A stretch of DNA of 31,443 bases from a virus. The translations under genes were made by a program, and so were the position numbers. Under the pieces are notes generated by a model. That model was not told where the DNA came from. It made no database searches and was given only the letters and a program-made list of their open reading frames with translations. This document shows positions 14,930 to 23,046 of this stretch, piece by piece (the first letter of the stretch is position 1; each line of letters opens with the position of its first letter). The stretch lies in IMG/VR virus record IMGVR_UViG_3300020205_000602, positions 1 to 31,443 of that record; one strand, given 5' to 3'.

Positions 14930-17900
14930 TTTGTATACTTCTTATGTTGGAGTCTTGCTTTTTCGATTTGACGTACACGAGGAGCAACTCTGCGTGCCAA
15001 TCTATCAATGACATCTTTTCTTCTTTGTAAGAATGTTTCTATTCTTTCTTTTTCTTGAACAGATGCAGTAGCAGGATCTTTTCTAAGCATACGCTTCTTA
15101 ATCATACTTACTGCTAATCTGCGCGAACGCTTATTGATAGTTGCCATGTTAGAAGTTTTTCTAAGGGCAATCTTTGTTCTAACTTCACGTTTTGATTTTG
15201 TTCTAGCAAATCTTTGTGCCCTACGAATACGTTCCATACGACCAATCGCTTCAAGAATAACTTCTTCTTTAACTTCTTCTTTGTCGTCATCTTTGTATTC
15301 ATGCACACCCATAAGTTCTTCTCCTGAGTCGTCATCAACTACAGCGAGTTCTTCATCATCGTACGCATCAATAATATGTTCTGGTTCAGACATTGAGTTG
15401 ACTTCATCATCAAACTCATCATCGTCTAAATCATCTTCTTGTGATTCTGTTTCTTCACCAAGAGCATACTTAACTTTTCTGTTGATCAAATGTTTCAACT
15501 CACCATAAGATCTTTTGCTATGCGATTGTCCATGAACAGCTGGATCCATATGGGGAACTGTTATTTGACTAGTGGTATTGGATTGATATCCCATAGCACT
15601 ATCTACATCTTCTGGTTTATCGCCATACTTTTGTTCTAAATCATCGTTTGACTTCTCTGGTCCAGCAGAGAATGGTTGCTGAACACCAAGTAATCTTGCC
15701 AAGTCAGAATACTTTAAAGTTTGGTGTCCATCATTATGACCAGCAGCTGGGTTAGTAATCGCCTGTTCAACTTTTAGTTTATGTGCTTTGTATTTCTTAC
15801 CACTCTTGTCTAACTTGTAATCAGAAGTTTCAATTTCACCTTCTTTGATTTGTTTAGAATCTTTGGCTTCTTTTTCTTTCTTCTCACGTGCTAGACGTTC
15901 TTGTTTAGCAACACGTGACATCTTCTTTAGGAAAGAAGGTTTATTGTAGTATGCAGTAGCCTCACCAAGTTCTTCTCTTGACTTTAAGTAATCTCGTACA
16001 CTCGAGATATAATCTTGAGCCAAAGTAATCTTAGACTGAACCCACTCAGGTAGGTTTTCATCCATTGATAACATGTTAATTAGTTCTTGGGAGTTTCTAA
16101 TTGTTGTTTGAAGTTGCGTTCTTGCCATTGCGCCTTCGTAGTCGTACTCGCCTTTGTCGATTACAGCCATTGCTTCATCTAACGCTCGCAAAGCAGAATC
16201 GTAATCAGTAGATTCTTTCATTGATTCTTTTTCTTGCTTATGTTTAGACGTAAGTGATTCTTTTTCTTTTGCGTGTTTTGCTGCAAGATTTGCCTTTGCT
16301 AATTCTTTGACAGCAGGGTTTTCTTTAATCTCTTCATTAGTCTTACGCTGACCCATAACACGATCCAACGCACGATCAACACCAGCCTTACGTTTCTTTC
16401 CCATATCTTTTTCGATACGATCGTACATGTTTGGCTTAACACCAACTTTATCTATATGTTTCTTTGTGGCTGCACCATAGTAGTTACCAGCAAGTTTTGA
16501 TGAGATCTCATCAATTTGATCAGCTTGTTCTTTTACTGGAACTACTTTATAACGACCACCACTACCATGTGTGTTCGGTACCCAAACAGTTTTCATTTTA
16601 CCTTGCTTTGCTTTTTCACCAACACGCTTTACCATATCTTGGTAACCACTTCCGTATTGTTCTTCTTTCTTTGCCTCAGTAACTGGCTTTGGTACTAAAT
16701 TCTTATCATACTCAATTCCCGCATCATCAGCTGTAGATAACATTTTCTTAACAATAGCTGCGTATTCTGGACGTAGTGGTTTGTTTCTAATCTTACGTAA
16801 TGAATTATTGATGAGTTGTTCAGCATTAGATGTTTTCTCCACATCTACCACACCAAGAGCATCGGCAATAATCCTAGCAACTTTAATTTTATCTGATGCG
16901 TTGAATTTCATTTCTAGAATTCCTTTTATTTTTATATATTCTTCTCCAAAGGCATCACCGAATGTTCCTGTGTGATACTTTGATGCAACCTGTTGAACTG
17001 TATGAACAGTATGCATAATATAATCTTGGTGGTGCTGAATGTCTCCAAGTTTTACGAGATATTCCTGAGCACGCTGTAAGTTATCACCAAAAACTTTTTC
17101 TTGTTCATCATCTAAACTATCTGTCGCTTCTGCTTCTTTTGCGATACCGAGGTAAAGATCCGTGGCTTTGATTGCGTTTAATACTGCTACTGGATCTGCA
17201 TCTGGCAAACCCACTAATCTATTGAATGCGTTTACTACTTGTTGGTCAGTATCAAAATTTTGTGTCTTATAACCTTTGTATGATACCTGAGTGTCGTCTT
17301 CATCTTTGTCTAAGTCAGATGGGTCTTTTGGATTATAATCCTCAACCAGTGTTACATCAGTTATCCACTTACGAGATGTGGTGCCATCAGAATCAACAAG
17401 GGTAAGGTAATTGCTACCTCTAGACAGTATTTCATACTGCTTGCCATTAGACTCAACGACTTGTCCAACATTATAGATTTCTCCACGGTAGTATGACTCG
17501 CGAAGCCAATCTGTTGTTAATTTAACTTGTTCTTTAACAACACCCAAGCCCATACCTTCACGCAACTCATTCATCAAACGCTTTGCGTCAACAGTAGTAA
17601 GGGTATGTGGTAAACCTTTTTTAAATGAAGCGAAGTCGCCTTTCTTAGCAGCCTCACGCATTTTCGTACCAGACATTCCTGATGCGGAATCGCTGTCTGG
17701 ATCACGCTCGCCAGCAGATACTACTTGTATAGTGTCGAAGTTATAATCTTTACCATTGTATTGCTCAAGAAGTCTTTTATACTCAGGAACTCTATCGCTT
17801 CCTGCAACCATAATTATATTCTTGTATTTTTTGTTTAATTCTTTAGCAACTTCAATTAGGGTACGTGTCGTTGGACCAGCTGCCTTAATATTGGCTTCTG

Positions 17901-18129
17901 GGAACATACGCTTTAGGTAATATACTTTACGGGAAACTGGGAGGGGATTTGATTTCTTATCTTCTGTTTTAGAAGCATAGATGCAATGAGAAGCATTCTG
18001 TTCTTTGGCTAGTTTATCAACTGCTTTTACCAGAAGCTCGTGTCCGATCGTTGGTGGCTGGAAGCGACCAAACGCAAATACTACCTTCTTTGAAGGCAGT
18101 TCTTTAAGAAACTGACTATATGCTTTCAT
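14926..18129 (-). CDS. giant modular protein with NMNAT-like nucleotidyltransferase head
   Basis: At 1067 residues this is the largest gene here. Residues 1-190 form a cytidylyltransferase/NMN-adenylyltransferase-type domain, with FAFGRFQPPTIGH (18-30, the nucleotide-binding HxGH-like motif reading TIGH) and SGTKMREAAKKGDF (153-166, the second ATP-binding motif). Such enzymes join a nucleotide to a phosphate-bearing acceptor. The rest is Lys/Glu/Asp-rich, with helical repeats, acidic stretches (EDDLDDDEFDDEV) and a very basic C-terminus rich in Arg (GRMERIRRAQRFART). Conserved phage segments recur (IDEISSKLAGNYYG, YNKPSFLKKMSRVAKQERLA), and LDEA/VTEA sites resemble prohead-protease sites. It precedes virion genes and may be a processed virion component carrying an enzyme. 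The domain is fairly sure; the role is not. Confidence 0.75.
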   Translation of the reverse strand: MKAYSQFLKELPSKKVVFAFGRFQPPTIGHELLVKAVDKLAKEQNASHCIYASKTEDKKSNPLPVSRKVYYLKRMFPEANIKAAGPTTRTLIEVAKELNKKYKNIIMVAGSDRVPEYKRLLEQYNGKDYNFDTIQVVSAGERDPDSDSASGMSGTKMREAAKKGDFASFKKGLPHTLTTVDAKRLMNELREGMGLGVVKEQVKLTTDWLRESYYRGEIYNVGQVVESNGKQYEILSRGSNYLTLVDSDGTTSRKWITDVTLVEDYNPKDPSDLDKDEDDTQVSYKGYKTQNFDTDQQVVNAFNRLVGLPDADPVAVLNAIKATDLYLGIAKEAEATDSLDDEQEKVFGDNLQRAQEYLVKLGDIQHHQDYIMHTVHTVQQVASKYHTGTFGDAFGEEYIKIKGILEMKFNASDKIKVARIIADALGVVDVEKTSNAEQLINNSLRKIRNKPLRPEYAAIVKKMLSTADDAGIEYDKNLVPKPVTEAKKEEQYGSGYQDMVKRVGEKAKQGKMKTVWVPNTHGSGGRYKVVPVKEQADQIDEISSKLAGNYYGAATKKHIDKVGVKPNMYDRIEKDMGKKRKAGVDRALDRVMGQRKTNEEIKENPAVKELAKANLAAKHAKEKESLTSKHKQEKESMKESTDYDSALRALDEAMAVIDKGEYDYEGAMARTQLQTTIRNSQELINMLSMDENLPEWVQSKITLAQDYISSVRDYLKSREELGEATAYYNKPSFLKKMSRVAKQERLAREKKEKEAKDSKQIKEGEIETSDYKLDKSGKKYKAHKLKVEQAITNPAAGHNDGHQTLKYSDLARLLGVQQPFSAGPEKSNDDLEQKYGDKPEDVDSAMGYQSNTTSQITVPHMDPAVHGQSHSKRSYGELKHLINRKVKYALGEETESQEDDLDDDEFDDEVNSMSEPEHIIDAYDDEELAVVDDDSGEELMGVHEYKDDDKEEVKEEVILEAIGRMERIRRAQRFARTKSKREVRTKIALRKTSNMATINKRSRRLAVSMIKKRMLRKDPATASVQEKERIETFLQRRKDVIDRLARRVAPRVRQIEKARLQHKKYTK

Positions 18130-18179
18130 TTAATCCATCTATGTTAAAATATATCATCTTATTTAGTCCATTTATAATC

Positions 18180-19409
18180 TTATCTTTGCCAACCCTTAAT
18201 TATATCGGGAGAAAAATTGGCTCTGCTAAACTCTAATCGGTCAACGATTTTAACCGCACCGCCTGTAAGGTGGTCAATAGCAACAAACCCTTCTACACCT
18301 GTAGTTCTAAAGCCACTGGTAGTCTTCAAAAAGGTTTTTATTGTGCCAGCATTATTCATTTTAGCAATGATTAGTTTCTTTGCTTCTGTCATCACATTGG
18401 CCAACTCAAAGATCTTTTCGATAGAGACCTTATCATTATTGGCAAAGAAAGACATAACTGCCTTACGCTTTTGATCAACACCAGCTTTGCCTTTTTCAGT
18501 TTTCAACTTGTCTGCATCTTTCTGATATTTGTTATGAATGTAGTCAAACAATTCGCTAACATGTTTCTTTGGATTTGATATAGTTTCTCCTGCTCTAACC
18601 TTAGAATTGGTAAAGGTTTTTACTAGTATAAGCAACTCTGGGTTTTGTGAAATGCTGTTTAATGTGTTTGCGTTTATTTGTTTAAACAGAGCACCAGCCT
18701 GTGACAGTAATTTAGTTACTGTGGCAGTTTCTGATTTTGTGAAGGTGGCGTTGCCAGATAAATCTTTGTAGTTTGCGTCATCCATCCAAACTGATGCAAC
18801 CTTGTTGAGTTTATTTACGATACCAGCACCGAAAGATGCTTTCATAGTCTCAAGAGAATCACCTTCATAAGTGGTGTGCCAAACGACACCAATTTTAGCA
18901 GAACGAATCTTAGTAGCAAGTACGCTTTCGTATGGAACAGCGTAGACGATAGTGTTTGGGTGGAAGGTGGTGTATTTTTGACCTTCAATTGTTTCTACTT
19001 TTAAGTCATTGGTAAACATCAAATCGCCTTGGTAAACACCTGATGTAATGCCCAACTTTTTAAATTCATTAAGAGCAATTTTTAATTTTTCTGCCAGATC
19101 ACCATCTGTGTCTTCATCGATTTGTTTCGCTGTCTTATAGACTTTTGGTTTTTTATTAAACAAACCCTTCTTAGCAACGAAAAATTTACCATCGCTAGGA
19201 TCAACACCAGCGAATATTGCTGGGGCACCATCCCATTTTACAGTAGACGTGTTTTTAGATGTTGAATGCCCAGCTAACATATCACGCAAATCTTGTAGAA
19301 AATTTATTGCTTTGCGTGTTCCTGTAACACCTTCGTTGAAAATCAAATCTTCAACGTGCTCCATATGCGTATTGGTTTCTTCTTTTATAAAATCTCTTAG
19401 TCTTAACAT
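18180..19409 (-). CDS. ligase-type nucleotidyltransferase-like protein (DUF6267-like)
   Basis: A 409-residue protein with what look like the motifs of the covalent nucleotidyltransferase (DNA/RNA ligase and capping enzyme) superfamily: motif I TVKWDGAP (K58, D60, G61), a motif III-like VYQGDLMF (125-132), motif IV VEGFVAID (E373) and motif V GGAVKIVD (K387). In such enzymes the motif I lysine takes AMP or GMP from ATP or GTP. A mainly helical insertion (about residues 200-345) separates motifs III and IV, much longer than in simple ligases. I believe the protein falls in the phage family DUF6267 (recalled). A TTG at 19454 opens the frame but lies in the promoter; ATG at 19409 with GGAAAAG is used. 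RNA or DNA joining is possible; the substrate is unknown. Confidence 0.65.
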   Translation of the reverse strand: MLRLRDFIKEETNTHMEHVEDLIFNEGVTGTRKAINFLQDLRDMLAGHSTSKNTSTVKWDGAPAIFAGVDPSDGKFFVAKKGLFNKKPKVYKTAKQIDEDTDGDLAEKLKIALNEFKKLGITSGVYQGDLMFTNDLKVETIEGQKYTTFHPNTIVYAVPYESVLATKIRSAKIGVVWHTTYEGDSLETMKASFGAGIVNKLNKVASVWMDDANYKDLSGNATFTKSETATVTKLLSQAGALFKQINANTLNSISQNPELLILVKTFTNSKVRAGETISNPKKHVSELFDYIHNKYQKDADKLKTEKGKAGVDQKRKAVMSFFANNDKVSIEKIFELANVMTEAKKLIIAKMNNAGTIKTFLKTTSGFRTTGVEGFVAIDHLTGGAVKIVDRLEFSRANFSPDIIKGWQR

Positions 19410-19425
19410 TTCTTTTCCAACCTTA

Positions 19426-19454
19426 ATTATACCTGAAAACCGAATTTTCGTCAA
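19426..19454 (-). promoter_or_regulatory. sigma-70-like promoter for the ligase-like gene
   Basis: On the minus strand TTGACG (19454-19449) and TATAAT (19431-19426) are 17 bp apart. RNA would start near 19419, only about 10 bases before the ATG at 19409, so the GGAAAAG ribosome site lies at the very 5' end. It rules out the upstream TTG as the real start. Confidence 0.75.
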
Positions 19455-19459
19455 GCATT

Positions 19460-19480
19460 AACCCTACCAACAGTAGGGTT
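19460..19480 (-). terminator. hairpin after the 438-residue gene (weak terminator)
   Basis: AACCCTAC (19480-19473), a five-base loop and GTAGGGTT (19467-19460) form a perfect 8-bp stem that overlaps the TAA stop of the upstream gene. Only TT ends the stem and no T-run follows, so termination may be partial. It lies directly before the promoter at 19426-19454. Confidence 0.4.
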
Positions 19481-20795
19481 ATACACCCTTTACAACAATA
19501 TATAAACTACTATCGTTACTTAATTTTTTAGAACTATAATAGCAAAATTTCATATTATCTTTAAATTTCGCTGTTCCTTTTGGAGCCATTAGGAAACTGT
19601 AAAGATATGATACTAAATTAGCGAATCTATCTTTTGTCAGTTTATCTGCTTTATTAAAAATTGCTTCTGCTTGTTTATAATCTTTAATAGTATTAGATAA
19701 TCTAGGATATGCAGCAAACATTGCCTTTAATTCTGTTTTTGCTTTTGTGTAATCTGATGAAGTAACACCAACACCACTACGAACTTCATATTGGTATTTT
19801 GATTTAATATGTGGTGAATATTGTTTCGCATCTACCGCACCAAGCTGATAACCTGCGCCAATAAATCTACCTTCAAGAGATACGTTTAGTGTTGTTGCTG
19901 ATGCCTTAAAACCACAACGAACTGCGAAACCAGATTTGGTTTGAACAATAAAGTTTGCGAATGTGTCAGATAAATCCACTTTAGAGAATGATACATCAAA
20001 ATCTAAATCTTTGTCCATCTGAGATGCTGGATCAACCAACTCAATAACAGCCTTCTGTTTACTTTCAACTTGTTTAAGAGAGATTGGAATCAATTCCTTT
20101 TTCTTAAATGCTGAAGCAATTTCGGTATTCAGTTCAGTAATACTACTTGCCTTTGTTAACTTCTTCATATCAAAGTTATTCTTAATCAACCAAACATCTG
20201 CTGGATTCCAGTTATCATTTGCCTTACCAGATAACTTTCTACCAACCTTGTATAACTCGTCTGTCTTGTCGGCAGCTTGGCGTTCGTAATGATAACCTTT
20301 AGCACCCTTCATATACTTCTTCAACTCTTGTGTCTGTTTTAATGCACTCTCATAGTAAAGGGATTGGTATAAACTTTTCTTTGCACCAAGCATAGACATT
20401 ACTTGATCTTCTGTTAAGATCTTATTACTCTCAATCATACTTTTGAACATGTACATACTAGCAAGTTCTTTAATTTCAGTAAGAGCACCTGTGTTACTTT
20501 TACTATTTTGGGAGTAATGATTGAATGCAGTATTGATTGCGCTTTCAGAACCTTTGACAAGGATTACTTTTTGCTTGTCATCTTTGACATACAGTGTGGC
20601 TGTTCCAGATGCCAACTCGATGACAGTAGAAATATCTTTTGCTTTTGCGGATTTTGTTATTGAAAATACAGACTCGCCAAGTTTATATTTTAAACTTGTG
20701 AATTTAGAAGCGACTGCAGCAGACATTTTGTCTGCTTCTTTTAGGACGATTTGATGCCCTTCTCCGTATTTTGTGCTACCAACAATAGATGCCAT
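19479..20795 (-). CDS. unknown phage protein with NPADVW motif (possible nuclease-like fold)
   Basis: A 438-residue soluble protein that I do not recognise with confidence. The N-terminal part is beta-rich (TVIELASGTATLYVKDDKQKVILVKG). A helical segment follows (ASMYMFKSMIESNKILTEDQ), then YHYERQAADKTDELYKVGR leading to NDNWNPADVWLIKNN. The Glu followed by a P-x-D-hydrophobic strand ending in Lys could be read as a PD-(D/E)xK-type nuclease core, but spacing is not clearly right. The C-terminus is alpha/beta and rich in Lys and Tyr. It follows the metallopeptidase-like gene in the same transcript and ends in a hairpin. A DNA-related function is possible but weakly supported. Confidence 0.65.
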   Translation of the reverse strand: MASIVGSTKYGEGHQIVLKEADKMSAAVASKFTSLKYKLGESVFSITKSAKAKDISTVIELASGTATLYVKDDKQKVILVKGSESAINTAFNHYSQNSKSNTGALTEIKELASMYMFKSMIESNKILTEDQVMSMLGAKKSLYQSLYYESALKQTQELKKYMKGAKGYHYERQAADKTDELYKVGRKLSGKANDNWNPADVWLIKNNFDMKKLTKASSITELNTEIASAFKKKELIPISLKQVESKQKAVIELVDPASQMDKDLDFDVSFSKVDLSDTFANFIVQTKSGFAVRCGFKASATTLNVSLEGRFIGAGYQLGAVDAKQYSPHIKSKYQYEVRSGVGVTSSDYTKAKTELKAMFAAYPRLSNTIKDYKQAEAIFNKADKLTKDRFANLVSYLYSFLMAPKGTAKFKDNMKFCYYSSKKLSNDSSLYIVVKGV

Positions 20796-20813
20796 AGGAA
20801 ATATCCAGTTATT

Positions 20814-21482
20814 TTACTGAATATTTAGTGATTCGGCATGTCGTTCGTATCTGGTTTCCCAGCGCAATATCTCACGATAGAGATACTTTAATGGATAATC
20901 AAACCCATCGAAGTGTCCCTTTATTCTTTTTAAAGTCGGTGAGTAATAGCCAACTCTCTTTGCTCGGATCATCTCAGAGGCAGGTTTGTTTAAATTCTTT
21001 GACTTCATTTCCATCAGAATACAATGCGCATACGCTTGAATCTCACCCCAAGCAGCATAGTATTCACGTTCTTCTTGCATTTCAGCATTTTTACTTTCTT
21101 TGTGCAGAAGAACAAACTCGTACTTATCCTCATGGTAAATCCACTGCATAAAGTGCACATATTCATGCATGAGTGTGACGATTACCTCAAATTTAAACGA
21201 CTCCCACAATATATCTGTAAAGGTATTTGGGCGAACTGTGAACAGTTGCATTTTCTCTTCATCAAAAGCGAATTCGCCAGAGACATAAAACTCTTTGTTT
21301 TTGGATCTCTCCGTATACAATGTAGTCCTATGATATCTGGCAAGATAACGCTTCATACCCACAGGATCGCTGCGGTACTTGTCTAACTTATTCCACAGTA
21401 CACTTGGTACTAGTTTTGGTAAATCTACTTTAAGTATGTCTGCAAAGTTACCATAATAATTCGCTAAAAATCTACCTTTCAT
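20814..21482 (-). CDS. zincin-type metallopeptidase-like protein
   Basis: A 222-residue protein with the zinc-peptidase signature HEYVH at residues 106-110, in a hydrophobic helix (VTLMHEYVHFMQW). About 36 residues on, EREYYAAWGEIQAYAH supplies a plausible third ligand, E147, as in gluzincins, with E107 as the general base. There is no signal peptide, so it would act inside the cell or in the virion. The ATG at 21482 has AGAGG at five bases; a GTG six bases upstream (21488) is less likely. It is the first gene after a perfect consensus promoter, which suggests early expression, perhaps to cleave a host protein. The SprT family is an alternative, but its other motifs are not visible. Confidence 0.7.
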   Translation of the reverse strand: MKGRFLANYYGNFADILKVDLPKLVPSVLWNKLDKYRSDPVGMKRYLARYHRTTLYTERSKNKEFYVSGEFAFDEEKMQLFTVRPNTFTDILWESFKFEVIVTLMHEYVHFMQWIYHEDKYEFVLLHKESKNAEMQEEREYYAAWGEIQAYAHCILMEMKSKNLNKPASEMIRAKRVGYYSPTLKRIKGHFDGFDYPLKYLYREILRWETRYERHAESLNIQ

Positions 21483-21502
21483 AAACACCTCTTTTGTAGT
21501 AT

Positions 21503-21531
21503 ATTATACTACGAAAAGTGTTCGATGTCAA
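21503..21531 (-). promoter_or_regulatory. perfect consensus sigma-70 promoter for the metallopeptidase gene
   Basis: On the minus strand TTGACA (21531-21526) and TATAAT (21508-21503) are separated by 17 bp. Predicted RNA start is near 21496, giving a leader of about 14 bases that holds the AGAGG ribosome site. It follows the glycosyltransferase stop directly. Confidence 0.85.
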
Positions 21532-21535
21532 GTCC

Positions 21536-22885
21536 TTATGCGAAGAATTCGTCCAAGTCTTGGGATGTTGATTCCTCGAAGTGCTCTTCGAACATGTTTC
21601 TAGCAGTTCTGAGGATAGATGGATCATGGTTCGACTTTATTTTGAGTTCGTTCAGATAACCTGTTTCCTTACCCATAGCCAAGTCGATGTAGTGCTGAGC
21701 AACTACTTTTCGATCAAATTTCTTAATCAATTCGTAATTATTTAGCTGAATCTGTTGGTAGTCAGTTTGACTCATATTACAAAATTCTTGGATTGCCTCA
21801 CCATACTGTTTTGGGGTATAGCTCTTTTTCAGCATACAGTAGTTTACACCAGCTTTCAACAAAACCCCATTACCTTCTTCGTTGTTGGAAACCCCATAAT
21901 TTACAGCAATAGGAACAACCCCAATTCTCATGGCGTCAACCACAACCCTGTTAAAATGCTCACCAAAAGTATTAGACCAAGAAGGATCGACCAAAAATTT
22001 CGAAGTAGAAAGAATCTCATCTCGTTTTGCTCCTGAAATAAACCCAAGATATTTAAAGTTACCAGAATTCTCCGCATTCTCCCAAATACGTTTACCCCTA
22101 CGATCGTCAGTTACGTCTGGATCATATTCGGATGTCGCGAAATATTCTTCCTTACACTTGTCTTTCGACATCATGTATGCTGCCTCGATACCATAACCAC
22201 CAACCAATGTTTCAACTTTAGGCATATACGGCACAGCACGAATCAAATCATCAACACGTTTCCAACGCTTGAATGTCTGTATTGATAGAAGTTTGTTTTC
22301 CTGATTAGAATACAAAGGTGGTTGTGGGATGTTAGCAATATCTTGTGGGTTTAAGATAAGTGCCCTTGGAACATCCATAAAATCTGCTGATTCATATGCT
22401 GCTGGATGCACGCATGCGAGACCAACAAAATGTTTCTGAAATAACTGAATCCATGGGTAAAGTTTTTTCAAGTTGGCATCGTGGATAATTGGAACCTGTT
22501 TAGTTGTTACTTTCTCAACCATCGGCAACCACATCAAAGATTTCTCAGTGTCTTTATTCTTGAAACCAAAGATAGACTGCCAAATAACCAAGTCGTGCTT
22601 GTTAGCATCTTCAACAAATTTATCAATAGACTCTTTAACTTTGTAAGAATAATACGGTGCGATCCAACCATCACCTTGGTGGACAGGATAACCTGTACCA
22701 ACACCAATTTCGTAACCCTCTTTTAACTCAGTAGGCATTTCAACAGGGCGAACTGTCTTGTTACCTTTGAGATATGCGAAAGTCACTTCATGTCCAAGTT
22801 CTTTCAATCCAGCTACGAGATGTTCGCAGTGATTGATAATTCCTCCAAAGTTATTGAAGGTATGCATTACCATCATAATTTTCAT
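21536..22885 (-). CDS. GT-B (GT4-like) glycosyltransferase with clamp-tail-like C-terminus
   Basis: A 449-residue glycosyltransferase with two Rossmann-like halves. It starts MKIMMVMHTFNNFGGIINHC, with the GG-I loop typical of GT4 enzymes. The C-terminal sugar-nucleotide site region is DPSWSNTFGEHFNRVVVDAM followed by RIGVVPIAVNYG, the EX7E-like element with Asp in the second position. The last residues, SQDLDEFFA, match the ends of the DNA polymerase (NSLDEFFA) and the dioxygenase (AVLDEFFA) in this window. That suggests binding to the same replication partner, so the likely acceptor is DNA, perhaps hydroxylated bases. ATG at 22885 has AAAGGAAAAAAG and overlaps the preceding stop (ATGA). Family is sure; the DNA target is inferred. 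Confidence 0.85.
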   Translation of the reverse strand: MKIMMVMHTFNNFGGIINHCEHLVAGLKELGHEVTFAYLKGNKTVRPVEMPTELKEGYEIGVGTGYPVHQGDGWIAPYYSYKVKESIDKFVEDANKHDLVIWQSIFGFKNKDTEKSLMWLPMVEKVTTKQVPIIHDANLKKLYPWIQLFQKHFVGLACVHPAAYESADFMDVPRALILNPQDIANIPQPPLYSNQENKLLSIQTFKRWKRVDDLIRAVPYMPKVETLVGGYGIEAAYMMSKDKCKEEYFATSEYDPDVTDDRRGKRIWENAENSGNFKYLGFISGAKRDEILSTSKFLVDPSWSNTFGEHFNRVVVDAMRIGVVPIAVNYGVSNNEEGNGVLLKAGVNYCMLKKSYTPKQYGEAIQEFCNMSQTDYQQIQLNNYELIKKFDRKVVAQHYIDLAMGKETGYLNELKIKSNHDPSILRTARNMFEEHFEESTSQDLDEFFA

Positions 22886-23046
22886 CTTTTTTCCTTTAGT
22901 TCTTTCATCGTAGAATCTAACCAATCAGTCGCTTCTTTTTCGCTGTCGAAATATGGACTAATCACTTGTTTTTTATAAATGTAAAAAAAAGTATAGGTAT
23001 GCATTCCTGCGTCCCTATACCTAACAAGTTCAAGTCCAGAGTCCAT
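22882..23046 (-). CDS. small conserved-looking protein, 54 residues
   Basis: An ORF from ATG at 23046 to TGA at 22882-22884, starting MDSGLELVRYRDAGMHTYTF and ending in a charged helix DWLDSTMKELKEKR. The start is aromatic-rich and beta-like, giving a compact alpha/beta small protein. AAGGTGAGAC lies directly before the ATG. It overlaps the end of the Trp-rich protein gene by 17 bases and the glycosyltransferase start by 4, so all three are translated together. I do not recognise a function. Because it fills an exact gap with a good start site, it is probably real, possibly an accessory of the adjoining modification genes. Confidence 0.65.
   Translation of the reverse strand: MDSGLELVRYRDAGMHTYTFFYIYKKQVISPYFDSEKEATDWLDSTMKELKEKR

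Noticed and set aside
19409-19454. TTG-start N-terminal extension of the ligase-like protein
   Set aside because: The TTG is the -35 box of a consensus promoter; ATG at 19409 has a proper ribosome site.
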